Assembly: GCF_000712035.1 (NCBI RefSeq)
Contig: NZ_JONV01000009.1
Coordinates: forward strand, 1 to 64,000
Reading direction: 5' to 3'
From: Salinicoccus luteus DSM 17002
GTDB lineage: Bacteria; Bacillota; Bacilli; Staphylococcales; Salinicoccaceae
Length of the DNA stretch: 64,000 nt
This document shows positions 1 through 9,094 of this stretch, one piece after another. The notes beneath the pieces are model-generated. The model was not told the origin of the DNA. It did no database searches and was given only the letters and a program-made list of their open reading frames with translations. The first letter of the stretch is position 1. Every line of letters starts with the position of its first letter. Position numbers and translations under genes: made by a program.

Positions 1-220
<220 letters not shown>

Positions 221-353
221 ATTGGAAGTTCTCTGACTCCGTTGCGGTTTTACTTGTCGCCCAAGTTGAATGCCGAAGCATTCGTTTTTTCGGAATTAAC
301 GTTGACATATTGTCATTCAGTTTTCAATGTTCTCTGTTTTTGACTGCTTTACT
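221..353 (-). promoter_or_regulatory. 16S rRNA leader with boxA-like element
   Basis: The region between the rrn promoter and the 16S gene has no reading frame of its own. On the minus strand it carries GAACATTGAAAACTGA (318-333), which resembles the boxA antitermination element found in Bacilli rRNA leaders. Processing sites cannot be placed from sequence alone. Confidence 0.55.
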
Positions 354-382
354 ATTATAGCATGTTGACCTGAGCGATGCAA
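354..382 (-). promoter_or_regulatory. rRNA operon promoter (sigma-A type)
   Basis: On the minus strand a -35 box TTGCAT (377-382) is followed after 17 bases by a perfect -10 box TATAAT (354-359), about 130 bases before the 16S gene. The spacing and position fit a strong rrn promoter. Confidence 0.8.
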
Positions 383-495
383 CACTTTTTTATATCTTTT
401 TTAACTTAATAGTAACGTTTGTTGTGTCGGTTTTGCGTTTCGTCCGACAAGAAATAACTATACAGGGTTTACTTAAAGAATGCAAGGGGTTTTTC

Positions 496-536
496 AAAAA
501 AAGTTTTCCAGGCCACCTTTTCATTCAATGGCCTGG
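496..536 (-). terminator. Rho-independent terminator after recR
   Basis: On the minus strand CCAGGCCA (529-536) pairs with TGGCCTGG (508-515) and is followed by a run of seven T (496-502). It lies directly after the recR stop codon and closes the dnaX-ybaB-recR unit. Confidence 0.85.
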
Positions 537-542
537 TTTCTT

Positions 543-1139
543 CTATAGCTCCGTACGGTACTCTATCGCCTTTGAAAGCGTGACTTCATCTGCATATTCC
601 AGATCCCCTCCAACCGGAAGTCCATGCGCAAGGCGCGTGATCTTCACACCGATCGGCTTGACCAGACGGGAAATGTACATTGCTGTAGACTCCCCTTCTA
701 TATTGGGGTTTGTTGCCAGTATGATCTCTTCTATCTGGTCATCCTTCAGTCTCTCGATCAATGTGGCCACATTGATATCTTCCGGTCCGATGCCATCCAT
801 CGGGCTGATCGCACCATGAAGGACATGGTACAGGCCCTTATACTCACGCATCTTCTCCATTGCAATGACATCTTTTGTATCCTGCACTACACAGACTATG
901 GAGCGATCTCTATTCTTGTCCTGACATATATAGCAGGGATCGATGTCCGTGATATGGCCACAAACAGAACAGAATTGCAGGTCTCTCTTTACTTCCATTA
1001 GACTCCGTGAAAAATTGACAACGTCGTCCTCTTTCATATTGAGTACATAAAATGCCAGACGTTGGGCAGTCTTCGGCCCAATGCCCGGCAATTTCATGAA
1101 GCTGTCGATCAGCTTTGATATGGGTTCTGGATAATGCAT
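543..1139 (-). CDS. recR: Recombination mediator protein RecR
   Basis: RecR works with RecO to load RecA on single-stranded DNA during recombinational repair. The 198-residue protein has the family length. The N-terminus carries a helix-hairpin-helix segment ([11 protein letters not shown], residues 17-27). A four-cysteine zinc motif lies at C57, C60, C69 and C72, followed by a TOPRIM-type domain. The start codon is one base from the ybaB stop codon, so the two are probably translated together. The order dnaX-ybaB-recR is the standard Firmicutes arrangement and supports the call strongly. Confidence 0.97.
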   Translation of the reverse strand: MHYPEPISKLIDSFMKLPGIGPKTAQRLAFYVLNMKEDDVVNFSRSLMEVKRDLQFCSVCGHITDIDPCYICQDKNRDRSIVCVVQDTKDVIAMEKMREYKGLYHVLHGAISPMDGIGPEDINVATLIERLKDDQIEEIILATNPNIEGESTAMYISRLVKPIGVKITRLAHGLPVGGDLEYADEVTLSKAIEYRTEL

Positions 1140-1140
1140 C

Positions 1141-1464
1141 CTACATCATTCCCGGGATGTTCATACCTTTGGTATGTTGACCAAGACGCTCGCTTGAGAG
1201 TTCATCCGCTTTCGTCATTGCTTCATTCGTAGCAGCAACAATCAAATCCTGGAGCATTTCGATGTCTTCAGGATCTACCACTTCTTCCTGGATTTCCACA
1301 TCAAGCACTTCCTTGTGTCCTGAAACGGTCACCTTGACCATGCCTCCTCCAGCAGTACCTTCTACTTTTTCCTCTTTCAGCTTTTCCTGCTCTTCCTGCA
1401 TCTTCTTCTGCATCTTCTGCATCTGCTTCATCATGCCTTGCATATTGTTCATTCCGCCACGCAT
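1141..1464 (-). CDS. YbaB/EbfC family nucleoid-associated protein
   Basis: A 107-residue DNA-binding protein of the YbaB/EbfC family, which forms small dimers on DNA; its exact role is not firmly known. The N-terminus is rich in Met, Gln and Lys ([17 protein letters not shown]), typical of the family's first helix, and the C-terminal half forms the dimerisation fold. The first ATG follows a good ribosome binding site (GGAGGAG, seven bases away). It lies between dnaX and recR, the usual context. Confidence 0.95.
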   Translation of the reverse strand: MRGGMNNMQGMMKQMQKMQKKMQEEQEKLKEEKVEGTAGGGMVKVTVSGHKEVLDVEIQEEVVDPEDIEMLQDLIVAATNEAMTKADELSSERLGQHTKGMNIPGMM

Positions 1465-1540
1465 ATATATTCTCCTCCAAATCAGTTTTCATTTTTCTTC
1501 TATATAGTATATATGAAATTGCTTCTTTTATAAACAGATA

Positions 1541-3193
1541 TCATGAGCGCGTTTCTACAACGTCACTTCCAAAGATCTCCTTGGCGACATCAGAAGGCTT
1601 CTTATCATCTTCATCAGATTTCTTTTCCTTATGCGCCTTCTTTTCCTGAATATAGTCGTGTCTTACCTGCAGCCAGCTCGAATCGGGTACGCCAACGACT
1701 TTTACATCCTTCCCAATGATGGAAGGGATGACCGCTTCCAGCTCCTGTCGCTTCTTTTCATCCTTATTGATCAGATCACTGTGCAGATCACTTTTGAACT
1801 TGAGAAGGACATGTGTGTCACTGGCAGCAACAGGTTCCGAGTCTTTAATCAAGGATCTGAGAGCATGGTACCCCTTCTCCTCGACATGCTGATAGACTTT
1901 CGGCCAATCATCCTTGAGCTTCACCAGGTCTTCCTTATTAGCATTATCCAGTACTTTTTCAATCTGTCTCAAGGAAAAGCCTTTTGAAGACCGGCTCTGG
2001 CTTTCCGTACTCCTCTGTGGTTCCGGCGCCTGGTTACTCGATGCCTGTGAATAATTGGAGAGTTTCTTATCCAGCTCCGCCAGTTTCTGTTCAATATGTG
2101 AAAGATCCACCGCTTGCGGTTCCACGGCCCGATCGTTTCGGTTGAGCACCTGGATCAGCTTGACGATGACCACCTCGAGATGAACACTCGTATTCACTGA
2201 AAAGCGCATCATGACCATCGCATCGTTCAATACATCAATCATTTCGTAGAGCACCTTGTCCTCGGTATGGGCAAAGGCGACATCCTCATCGATTTCTCCA
2301 TCATGCTTCATCAGAATGATGTCCCTGATGTAATAGACGAGCTCGTGGATCAGCCTTGTCGGATCTTTCCCCTCTTCGATGAACTGATGGTATTTGATGA
2401 ACGCTTCCCTTGAGTCCCGGTGGTCAATCAGTTTCAGCCATTCATTCAGCTCCTCGGATTTGATGCCTCCCGTAATCATAATGGCATCGTCCAGGGTAAT
2501 TGCATCATTGCTGTAGGCAATAACCTGGTCCATTATGCTGAGCGCATCCCGCATTCCGCCTTCGGAAGTCCTCGCGATGTACTCTATGGCATCCGCTTCG
2601 TACTCCAGAGACTCACTCTTTGCCACATACTTAAGCCTCTCCACTATTTCATTCAGCTCGATCGCCTTGAAGTCGAAGCGCTGGCACCTTGAAATGATAG
2701 TTGCAGGAATTTTATGGGGCTCAGTCGTTGCCAGAATGAAGATCGCATGGCCCGGCGGCTCCTCAAGGGTTTTCAGCAGAGCGTTGAAAGCACCCGTAGT
2801 CAGCATGTGCACCTCATCGATGATATACACTTTGTACATTGCTTCAGACGGTGCATATTTCACTTTTTCGCGTATGTTCCTGATTTCATCCACACCGTTA
2901 TTACTGGCAGCATCAATTTCTATTACATCATTTGCACTACCCTCAGTAATGCTCATGCAAATATCACATTCGTTGCATGGTTCCCCTTCAGCCCCGAAAC
3001 GGCAATTGAGTGCCTTGGCAAAGATTTTCGCAATACTTGTCTTTCCTGTTCCCCTGGGTCCGCTGAACAGGTATGCGTGGGATTCCTTATCTCTGATTAT
3101 TGCGTTTCTCAACGTTTTCGTGACATGCTTCTGCCCCACCACATCTTCAAATGTCTGCGGCCGGAACGCCCGATACAAGGCTTGATATTCCAT
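1541..3193 (-). CDS. dnaX: DNA polymerase III subunits gamma/tau
   Basis: The clamp-loader ATPase that loads the beta sliding clamp and links polymerase to the replisome. The 550-residue protein shows a Walker A loop (SGPRGTGKTS, around residues 45-54), a zinc-binding cysteine cluster (CRFGAEGEPCNECDIC), a DEVH Walker B region (YIIDEVHML) and a sensor motif (LATTEPHKIP). The C-terminal third is low-complexity and charged, as in tau. The start follows GGAGGTG with seven bases of spacing. It is the first gene of the dnaX-ybaB-recR unit. I did not see a reason to propose the E. coli-type frameshift. Confidence 0.97.
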   Translation of the reverse strand: MEYQALYRAFRPQTFEDVVGQKHVTKTLRNAIIRDKESHAYLFSGPRGTGKTSIAKIFAKALNCRFGAEGEPCNECDICMSITEGSANDVIEIDAASNNGVDEIRNIREKVKYAPSEAMYKVYIIDEVHMLTTGAFNALLKTLEEPPGHAIFILATTEPHKIPATIISRCQRFDFKAIELNEIVERLKYVAKSESLEYEADAIEYIARTSEGGMRDALSIMDQVIAYSNDAITLDDAIMITGGIKSEELNEWLKLIDHRDSREAFIKYHQFIEEGKDPTRLIHELVYYIRDIILMKHDGEIDEDVAFAHTEDKVLYEMIDVLNDAMVMMRFSVNTSVHLEVVIVKLIQVLNRNDRAVEPQAVDLSHIEQKLAELDKKLSNYSQASSNQAPEPQRSTESQSRSSKGFSLRQIEKVLDNANKEDLVKLKDDWPKVYQHVEEKGYHALRSLIKDSEPVAASDTHVLLKFKSDLHSDLINKDEKKRQELEAVIPSIIGKDVKVVGVPDSSWLQVRHDYIQEKKAHKEKKSDEDDKKPSDVAKEIFGSDVVETRS

Positions 3194-3230
3194 CCAGCGG
3201 CACCTCCATACTGAGTCATTTATGCTATTT

Positions 3231-3239
3231 ATTATACCA
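3231..3239 (-). promoter_or_regulatory. Extended -10 promoter for dnaX
   Basis: On the minus strand TGGTATAAT forms an extended -10 (TGnTATAAT) about 40 bases before the dnaX start. No good -35 box is visible at 17 bases, which is common for extended -10 promoters. Confidence 0.5.
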
Positions 3240-3271
3240 TATATAAGCTATCCACCCTAATTCCAGACAAC

Positions 3272-3300
3272 AAAAAATGACTGCATCATAAGATGCAGTC
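3272..3300 (-). terminator. Terminator after the SRP RNA
   Basis: Minus strand: GACTGCATC (3292-3300) pairs with GATGCAGTC (3279-3287) and is followed by a T-rich tail (3272-3277). It ends the SRP RNA transcript before the dnaX promoter. Confidence 0.85.
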
Positions 3301-3312
3301 ATCTGCTATGTA

Positions 3313-3577
3313 ACCGTGCACCGCTCTTCGAACACCCGGCACAAGCGTTACTCGATCCACCAGCTCAACCCCGGCTGTCCTACGGCACATAGAATGGGCC
3401 ACTTAATGCTGCTTCCTTCCGGACCTGACATGGTTCGTGACGTTCTATTGCATAGGACCGGGATCTCAACACTGGTGAGATCGAGGCAGTCCTCACACCG
3501 AGTATCCTCGGAGCGGAATTCAGTCCTGCTGGAGCGGATTGCAGGTACAGGGCACCGCTACCTCCCCACTTAGCACG
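3313..3577 (-). ncRNA. ffs: Signal recognition particle RNA, large Bacillus type
   Basis: Read on the minus strand this is the 4.5S/6S-type SRP RNA. The diagnostic helix 8 core is present (GTCAGGTCCGGAAGGAAGCAG, with the GGAAG tetraloop region), and the 5' end (CCGTGCTAAGTGGGGAGG) can pair with the 3' end (GCGGTGCACGG), giving the closed Alu-containing form. The length of about 265 bases matches the Bacillus-type RNA. It scaffolds Ffh for co-translational protein targeting. Ends are set from the terminal pairing and may be off by a few bases. Confidence 0.95.
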
Positions 3578-3625
3578 GCATGTTATATAATATCAAAATC
3601 CATGGACCAATGCAAGATTAAACCA

Positions 3626-4354
3626 CTATTCACCATGAAAGCGGCGGGAGAAATCGACGAACTTGAATTCATTGGCCAGGTGCTTGGAGACATTGAACTG
3701 GAATGGTCTGGCATCATTCAGATGGACGACTGAACGGACCGTCGCAGTGTATGGAGGAATCACATTGCCGAACAGTTCAAGATCCTGTTCATTCATCGGT
3801 TCAAATGTAATTTCCTTATGCGAATAGGCGATTGTGAGGCCCATCCTCTTTTCAATGTATTCATAGATTGAATCGCTTGCGATCTCCTCGTTCAAGCCAG
3901 GCATCATCTCTACGATGAAGTAGTCTATATCCACGATATGCGTCCTGTCTTCAAAACGCCTTTGTCTGATCAGACGCCATACCTTCTCCTCTGGCTGAAG
4001 TTTCAGTGCTTCCATTACACGCGGGAAATCTTCAGCAGGATACTGCTTGAGCTCCACAACCTTAGTGGAATACTGCTTTGTCTTCAGCTGCTGGATTTCC
4101 TTGAAGCTTGTAAGATGGGAAACGGTGAAATCCATGGAAGGATTATAGATGACTACAGATCCTTTGCCCTTCATCTTCTGAATATACCCATTCTCCTGCA
4201 GTAGATTCAGAGCCTTCCTGACTGTTTCTCTGGATACATCGAACATGTTGACCAGCCTATGCTCAGAAGGCAGAACATCCCCTTTGTTGTACTTGCCTTC
4301 TGCAATGTCACTCGACAGCACCTGATAAATATGATTGTATTTGTTCAAATTCAT
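3626..4354 (-). CDS. treR: Trehalose operon repressor TreR (GntR family)
   Basis: A GntR/HutC-type transcription repressor that senses trehalose 6-phosphate in related Firmicutes. The winged-helix domain (about residues 1-70) includes LPSEHRLVNMFDVSRETVRK, followed by a UTRA effector domain containing LIRQRRF and VDIDYFIVEMMPGLNEE. I chose the ATG at 4354 over an upstream GTG because AGGGTGA lies a few bases before it. It is the last gene of treP-treA-treR, the standard staphylococcal order. A palindromic sequence just upstream (4380-4396) may be an operator. Assignment to TreR rests on the neighbours as well as the domain. Confidence 0.93.
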   Translation of the reverse strand: MNLNKYNHIYQVLSSDIAEGKYNKGDVLPSEHRLVNMFDVSRETVRKALNLLQENGYIQKMKGKGSVVIYNPSMDFTVSHLTSFKEIQQLKTKQYSTKVVELKQYPAEDFPRVMEALKLQPEEKVWRLIRQRRFEDRTHIVDIDYFIVEMMPGLNEEIASDSIYEYIEKRMGLTIAYSHKEITFEPMNEQDLELFGNVIPPYTATVRSVVHLNDARPFQFNVSKHLANEFKFVDFSRRFHGE

Positions 4355-4379
4355 AGTACTCACCCTACCGCTTTCCCGG

Positions 4380-4396
4380 ATGTATTTAAATTACAT
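4380..4396. promoter_or_regulatory. Possible TreR operator upstream of treR
   Basis: The arms ATGTA and TACAT flank a seven-base AT centre in the short treA-treR gap. The outline resembles TGT(A/T)nACA-type TreR operators, so autoregulation is possible. Support is limited to the symmetry and location. Confidence 0.35.
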
Positions 4397-4411
4397 ACAT
4401 CATATCCTTTT

Positions 4412-6055
4412 TCAATTGTTTTGTCCATATATCATCATGCCTTCAAAAGGTCTCAGAACACCCTTCCTATCCCCATAGTTGGACAGAAGGACCTCCCCTT
4501 CTGAATCAATGCTTTCCGGATACGGCACTTCCTTATTCCTGAAGTTGGCTATGACAGTGATGCGGTCCCCTTCATATAGACGCTCATAGACGAAGAGGTC
4601 CTCATCCTCCATAAGATGGGGCTCCACAATGCCGTATGTCAGCACATCCAGTTCATGTCTCAGCTGAATCAGCTTCTGATACGTATAGAAAATGGAACTG
4701 CTGTCTTCAAGCGCACGTGCAACGTTTATTTCTTCATACCTGTCAGACACTTCTATCCATGGGACGCCTTCTGTAAATCCGGCATTCTTCGAATCATCCC
4801 ACTGCACGGGGGTTCTGGAATTATCCCTCGATTTGGTCGCCAGAATATCCAGTATAAGGGAAGCATCCATCCCTTCCTCCCTCAGGATCGAATAGGCATT
4901 GAGGCTCTCCACATCGCGATACTGGTCGATGCGTTTGAAGTCGGGGTTCGTCATGCCGATCTCTTCGCCCTGGTAGATATAGGGTGTGCCTTTCAGCCCA
5001 TGAAGTGCAATCGCCAGCATTTTCCCGCTCAACACCCTGTTTTCTTCGGTTTCATCATTACCAAACCTGGATACGACGCGGGGTTGGTCATGGTTGCACC
5101 AGAAGATGGCGTTCCAACCTCCACCTTCATCCATAGCCACCTGCCATTCCATCAATATCCTTTTTAGTTCCAGAAAATCGAAGTTTGCAAGCGTCCATTT
5201 TTCCCCGCCGGGATAGTCGACCTTAAGGTGGTGAAAGTTGAACACGGAATTCAATTCGTCACGTTCCGGGTTGGTGTATTTCAGGCAATGTTCAATGGTA
5301 GTCGAGGACATCTCTCCAACCGTCATAATATCCCTGTCTCCAAAAGTATTACGGTTCAATTCATTGATATATTCATGGACTTTGGGGCCATCGGTGTAGA
5401 ATTCCTTCCCTGGCCCATCGGAATCTTTGAATTCACCTTTGGATATCAGGTTGACGACATCAAAGCGGAAACCATCCACACCGAAATCTATCCAGTAATT
5501 GATCATGTCATATATATCCCGCCGCATGTCTTCATTCTCCCAGTTCAGATCTGCCTGGGTGATATCGAAGAGCCGGAGGTAGTATTGATTTGTTTCTTCA
5601 TCATATGCCCATGCATTCCCGCCAAACTTCGATTCCCAGTTCGTAGGAGGCGTATCGTATGTGCCATCCTTCCAGATATAGTAGTCCCGGTACTTGCTGT
5701 CCCGGGATTTCCTCGATTCGACGAACCACTGATGCTCTGTCGACGTATGATTGATGACGATATCCATCATGATTTTGAGACCTTTGTCATGCGCCTTCTC
5801 CAGCAGTTCCTCAAGGTCTTCCTTTGTTCCAAACTGGGGGTTCACTTCATAATAATTGCTGATATCATAGCCATTGTCGTTCATGGGGGATTCATAGACC
5901 GGTGTGAGCCAGAGATAATCCACACCCAGTGTCGTGAAGTAGTCCAGCTTCTCTATGATGCCTCTGATGTCTCCTTCTCCGCTTCCAGTCGTATCGTTGA
6001 AAGATTTAGGATAGATCTGATAGACCACCGATTTTCTCCAGTCTGTAGATGCCAT
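4412..6055 (-). CDS. treA: Trehalose-6-phosphate hydrolase (phospho-alpha-glucosidase)
   Basis: Cleaves trehalose 6-phosphate, delivered by the TreP phosphotransferase, to glucose and glucose 6-phosphate in the cytoplasm. The 547-residue protein is a GH13 enzyme: DIVINHTS (region I), GFRFDVVN (nucleophile Asp), MTVGEMSS (acid/base Glu) and FWCNHDQPR (region IV) are all visible. The length is typical for TreA/TreC. The start follows AAAGGAG. It lies 24 bases after treP and before treR, so the three form one operon. A related alpha-1,6-glucosidase would be the alternative, but the operon context argues for the trehalose enzyme. Confidence 0.95.
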   Translation of the reverse strand: MASTDWRKSVVYQIYPKSFNDTTGSGEGDIRGIIEKLDYFTTLGVDYLWLTPVYESPMNDNGYDISNYYEVNPQFGTKEDLEELLEKAHDKGLKIMMDIVINHTSTEHQWFVESRKSRDSKYRDYYIWKDGTYDTPPTNWESKFGGNAWAYDEETNQYYLRLFDITQADLNWENEDMRRDIYDMINYWIDFGVDGFRFDVVNLISKGEFKDSDGPGKEFYTDGPKVHEYINELNRNTFGDRDIMTVGEMSSTTIEHCLKYTNPERDELNSVFNFHHLKVDYPGGEKWTLANFDFLELKRILMEWQVAMDEGGGWNAIFWCNHDQPRVVSRFGNDETEENRVLSGKMLAIALHGLKGTPYIYQGEEIGMTNPDFKRIDQYRDVESLNAYSILREEGMDASLILDILATKSRDNSRTPVQWDDSKNAGFTEGVPWIEVSDRYEEINVARALEDSSSIFYTYQKLIQLRHELDVLTYGIVEPHLMEDEDLFVYERLYEGDRITVIANFRNKEVPYPESIDSEGEVLLSNYGDRKGVLRPFEGMMIYGQNN

Positions 6056-6079
6056 CTTAAAAAACTCCTTTTGCTTGAT

Positions 6080-7528
6080 TTAATCTTTGACCATATCTTT
6101 CGTCTTCTCTTTTGCAAACCTGGAGAAGAGGAGTGTAAGCAGGAATGGAACGACAATCGCGATACCCATCCCTATGGTGAAGAGCAGCCAGAAGCCCTCC
6201 GTAATCGAAATGACACCCGGCACCCCACCGACGCCGACACTCGCTGCAGTCAGGCCATTCATCCCGAAAAGTCCGCCGACGAATGCTGTAGTGAGGATGG
6301 CTGCGAGGAACGGATATTTAAGCGGCAGGTTGACACCGAACATCGCAGGCTCAGTGACGCCCAGCCAACCGGAAATACCGGAGGTCATCGCCAAACCTTC
6401 CTCTTTCTTCTTCTTCTGTTGACGATAGATCACCCATGCACCGAAGGCTGCGGAGCCCTGGGCAATATTTGAAATTGCCAGTATCGGCCAGAGGTAGGTG
6501 GCACCGGTCGTCCCGATAAGCTGAAGGTCCATTGCCAGGAACATATGGTGCAGACCCGTTATGACAAGTGGTGCGTAGAACAGTCCATAGACCGCACCAC
6601 CCAGGATGCCCGCTGATTCAAACAACCACACTACACTGTCAGAAATGATGCCGCTCAGGAACAGAGTGATAGGACCGATCAGTGTGAAGGTAAGTATGCC
6701 GACTACAAGTAGTGAAATCGGTGCGACCAGAAGCAGCTTGAACATGTCATGGATCCGCTTATCCAGGAAGTTCTCCACTTTCGCAAGCAGCCATGCGGCC
6801 ACCAGAACCGGCAGGACCTGGCCCTGGTAGTTCAGCTGTTCAATTTGCAGACCGAAGAAGTTCCACGTCGGAATATCCGCCAGTTCACCGGCTTCCGCAT
6901 CGAATAATCCATACTGGCTGGCAAGATCAGGGTGACATAATGCGACACCGAGGGCGATACCAAGCAGCGGGTTCCCGCCGAATACCTTCATGGCAGACCA
7001 GCCGATCAGCACCGGCAGGAAGATGAATGGCGCAACCGCAATGAAATTGATCATACTCGCAATACCTTCTATGCCCGGGAAGCGGGTAATGACGGAATCA
7101 TTGTCCCAGAACAGTCCTTGCACTGTCAGCAGGTTGTTTATACCAAGCAGCAGACCCGCTGTAACGATTGCAGGAAGAATAGGAATGAATATATCACCAA
7201 GCATCTTGATGAACCGTTGTATCGGGTTCATCTTCTGGGCAGCTGCCGCTTTCACTTCATCCTTCGAGCCGCCGCCTTTGCCCGTCTCCTCCTCAAAAAT
7301 CTTAAAAGCGTCATTTACAGTCCCCTGGCCAATGACCACCTGGAACTGGTTGTTCGCAGCAAAAGAGCCTTTGACCAGATCGATTGAATCCAGCTTCTCC
7401 TTGTCCACTTTGGATTCATCTTCAAGAGCAAGCCGCAGCCTCGTCACACAGTGCGTTGCTGCATTGACATTCTCTTTGCCACCAACCGCGTCAATAATGG
7501 CTTTGACATCATCCCGGTTCACTGCCAT
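6080..7528 (-). CDS. treP: PTS system trehalose-specific EIIBC component
   Basis: Imports trehalose and phosphorylates it to trehalose 6-phosphate. Residues 1-85 form an EIIB domain with the phosphorylated cysteine in AATHCVTRLR, followed by a linker (about residues 86-105) and a multi-spanning EIIC domain with TGLHHMFLAMD and SEPAMFG-type motifs (GVTEPAMFGVNLP). There is no EIIA domain at the C-terminus (482 residues), so a glucose-type EIIA from elsewhere must supply phosphate. It is the first gene of treP-treA-treR. A promoter (-35 TTTACA, -10 TATAGT) overlaps a near-perfect cre and a possible TreR operator. Confidence 0.95.
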   Translation of the reverse strand: MAVNRDDVKAIIDAVGGKENVNAATHCVTRLRLALEDESKVDKEKLDSIDLVKGSFAANNQFQVVIGQGTVNDAFKIFEEETGKGGGSKDEVKAAAAQKMNPIQRFIKMLGDIFIPILPAIVTAGLLLGINNLLTVQGLFWDNDSVITRFPGIEGIASMINFIAVAPFIFLPVLIGWSAMKVFGGNPLLGIALGVALCHPDLASQYGLFDAEAGELADIPTWNFFGLQIEQLNYQGQVLPVLVAAWLLAKVENFLDKRIHDMFKLLLVAPISLLVVGILTFTLIGPITLFLSGIISDSVVWLFESAGILGGAVYGLFYAPLVITGLHHMFLAMDLQLIGTTGATYLWPILAISNIAQGSAAFGAWVIYRQQKKKKEEGLAMTSGISGWLGVTEPAMFGVNLPLKYPFLAAILTTAFVGGLFGMNGLTAASVGVGGVPGVISITEGFWLLFTIGMGIAIVVPFLLTLLFSRFAKEKTKDMVKD

Positions 7529-7566
7529 TCATTCCACACTCCTTCTAATGTTGATTTATCGCCATA

Positions 7567-7595
7567 ACTATAACATGTATAGACAGCAATGTAAA
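7567..7595 (-). promoter_or_regulatory. treP promoter (sigma-A type)
   Basis: Minus strand: -35 TTTACA (7590-7595), 17-base spacer, -10 TATAGT (7567-7572), about 40 bases before the treP start. The spacer contains TGTCTATACA (7576-7585), which resembles the TGTATATACA core of TreR operators. Confidence 0.7.
7576..7585. promoter_or_regulatory. Possible TreR operator in treP promoter
   Basis: TGTCTATACA (minus strand) lies between the -35 and -10 boxes. It differs by one base from TGTATATACA, the core of known TreR sites in Bacillus. Position inside the promoter spacer supports a repressor site. Confidence 0.4.
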
Positions 7596-7603
7596 GGCTT
7601 TCA
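7590..7603 (-). promoter_or_regulatory. Catabolite response element (cre) at treP
   Basis: Minus strand TGAAAGCCTTTACA matches the CcpA consensus TGWAANCGNTNWCA at all but one position. It overlaps the -35 box of the treP promoter, so CcpA binding would block transcription. Confidence 0.65.
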
Positions 7604-7648
7604 TAAATTGTGAAATGTAAATATTTCCCTTCAGAATGCAAGACATAT

Positions 7649-7675
7649 AAAAAATGCCGCTATTTAAAGCGGCAC
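7649..7675 (-). terminator. Terminator after amtB
   Basis: Minus strand: TGCCGCT and AGCGGCA form a stem with an AT loop, followed by six T (7649-7654). It sits between the amtB stop codon and the treP promoter. Confidence 0.8.
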
Positions 7676-7774
7676 TGTATCAGTTGAGGGGGATGCTACC
7701 ATCAGTCTTGATTATATCTTACCCCTTGTTGGATGGATGAAACACTTCTCCCCTATTTTATATCTCCTTCGCTT

Positions 7775-8989
7775 CTATGAGTTGGAATATTCATATGCCT
7801 TCTCGCCATGAATGACCACATCGAGTCCATCGAGCTCCTCCTTCTCATCCGTACGGAGCGTCGTGAAGAGGCTGATGCCCTTGGCGATTCCATATGTCAT
7901 TACAGCACTGAACAGGATGGTGGCGGTCACTGCAACAATCTGCGCAACTACAGGCGTGAACCCGCCACCTGCAAGGAGGCCATCTGCAATCCCAGGATTT
8001 ACGGCACTTGTCTGCAGGACTCCTGTGCCGATTGCACCGACGATGCCTCCAATACCGTGGAGTCCGAACGCATCGAGCGCGTCATCGTAGTTCAACAGCA
8101 CTTTCAGTTTTGTGATTGCGAAGAAACAGATTGCGCCGCCCAGAAGGCCAAGTGCCATGGCTCCGCCATAGGTGACGAATCCAGCCGCCGGCGTAATGGC
8201 CACCAGTCCGGCAAGCATGCCTGAGAGTGTCCCGATCAGTGATACCTTGCCTTTCATGAGCCTTTCCACCAGCACCCAGCCGGCAATACCGGCCGTGGAT
8301 GCCAAAACCGTATTTGCAAAAGCACTCATCGCAATGGCATCAAATGTCAATGCACTCCCCGTATTGAACCCGAACCATCCGAACCATACCAGGATGGCAC
8401 CGACCATCGTGATGACAAGGTTGTGTGGCGGTTTTTTATTGTCCGGCTTTCTTGAGCCGAGCATCAGAGCAAGTACCAGTCCTGATACACCGGATGAGAT
8501 ATGGACGACCGTCCCGCCTGCGAAGTCGATTGCTCCGATGGAGTGGATCCATCCGCCACCCCATACCCAGTGCGCGACCGGGCTGTAGACAAGAATGACC
8601 CATAGGGCCATGAACAGTAGAAATGGTCCGAACTTCATGCGTTCTGCAACCGACCCTGTCAGGATGGAGACTGCAATCGTACAGAAGGTCAGCTGGAACA
8701 GCATATACAAGGCGAACGGAATCGTTTCGGAAAATGCGGCATTCGGTTCATACCCCACTCCTGTCAGGCCTATATAGGAAAGGTCTCCTATGAACAGGTT
8801 GCTTCCCCCAAAACTTAATGAAAACCCGAGGCCCACCCACACAAAAGTTACGACGACAATAGCCGCCAGACTGTGCATCGAAGTATTCAGTACATTCTTG
8901 GATTGTACGAGACCTCCGTAGAACAGTGCCAATCCCGGCGTCATCAGCCAGACCAGAAGTGTACAAAGAAATATAAAAATCGTATCCAT
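7775..8989 (-). CDS. amtB: Ammonium transporter (Amt family)
   Basis: Membrane channel for ammonium uptake. About 404 residues with eleven predicted membrane segments. Family signatures include LVWLMTPGLALFYGGLV at the N-terminus, AHWVWGGGWI, DFAGGTVVHISSG and the C-terminal twin-histidine partner region LHGIGGIVGAIGTG. I chose the ATG at 8989 rather than the one at 8995 because GGGGGAA lies seven bases before it; the upstream ATG abuts the ribosome binding site. No glnK (PII) gene follows, unlike in many bacteria. A promoter (TTGAAC, 16 bases, TATAAT) and a terminator make it a single-gene unit. Confidence 0.96.
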   Translation of the reverse strand: MDTIFIFLCTLLVWLMTPGLALFYGGLVQSKNVLNTSMHSLAAIVVVTFVWVGLGFSLSFGGSNLFIGDLSYIGLTGVGYEPNAAFSETIPFALYMLFQLTFCTIAVSILTGSVAERMKFGPFLLFMALWVILVYSPVAHWVWGGGWIHSIGAIDFAGGTVVHISSGVSGLVLALMLGSRKPDNKKPPHNLVITMVGAILVWFGWFGFNTGSALTFDAIAMSAFANTVLASTAGIAGWVLVERLMKGKVSLIGTLSGMLAGLVAITPAAGFVTYGGAMALGLLGGAICFFAITKLKVLLNYDDALDAFGLHGIGGIVGAIGTGVLQTSAVNPGIADGLLAGGGFTPVVAQIVAVTATILFSAVMTYGIAKGISLFTTLRTDEKEELDGLDVVIHGEKAYEYSNS

Positions 8990-9018
8990 GATCATTCCCC
9001 CAAATTAAGTATGAGGAC

Positions 9019-9046
9019 ATTATATAACCATTTTCTGAATGTTCAA
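9019..9046 (-). promoter_or_regulatory. amtB promoter
   Basis: Minus strand: -35 TTGAAC (9041-9046), 16-base spacer, -10 TATAAT (9019-9024), about 30 bases before the amtB start. Confidence 0.7.
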
Positions 9047-9055
9047 AATCCATGT

Positions 9056-9082
9056 AAAAAAGCCTGACATCACATGTCAGAC
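9056..9082 (-). terminator. Terminator after the CnaB-like protein gene
   Basis: Minus strand: GTCTGACAT and ATGTCAGGC form a stem with a three-base loop, followed by six T (9056-9061). It separates the surface-protein gene from amtB. Confidence 0.8.
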
Positions 9083-9094
9083 TTTCTTACATCA

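Noticed and set aside
5228-6472. Plus-strand ORF of 414 codons across treA and treP
   Set aside because: Crosses the boundary of two well-supported minus-strand genes; shadow frame.
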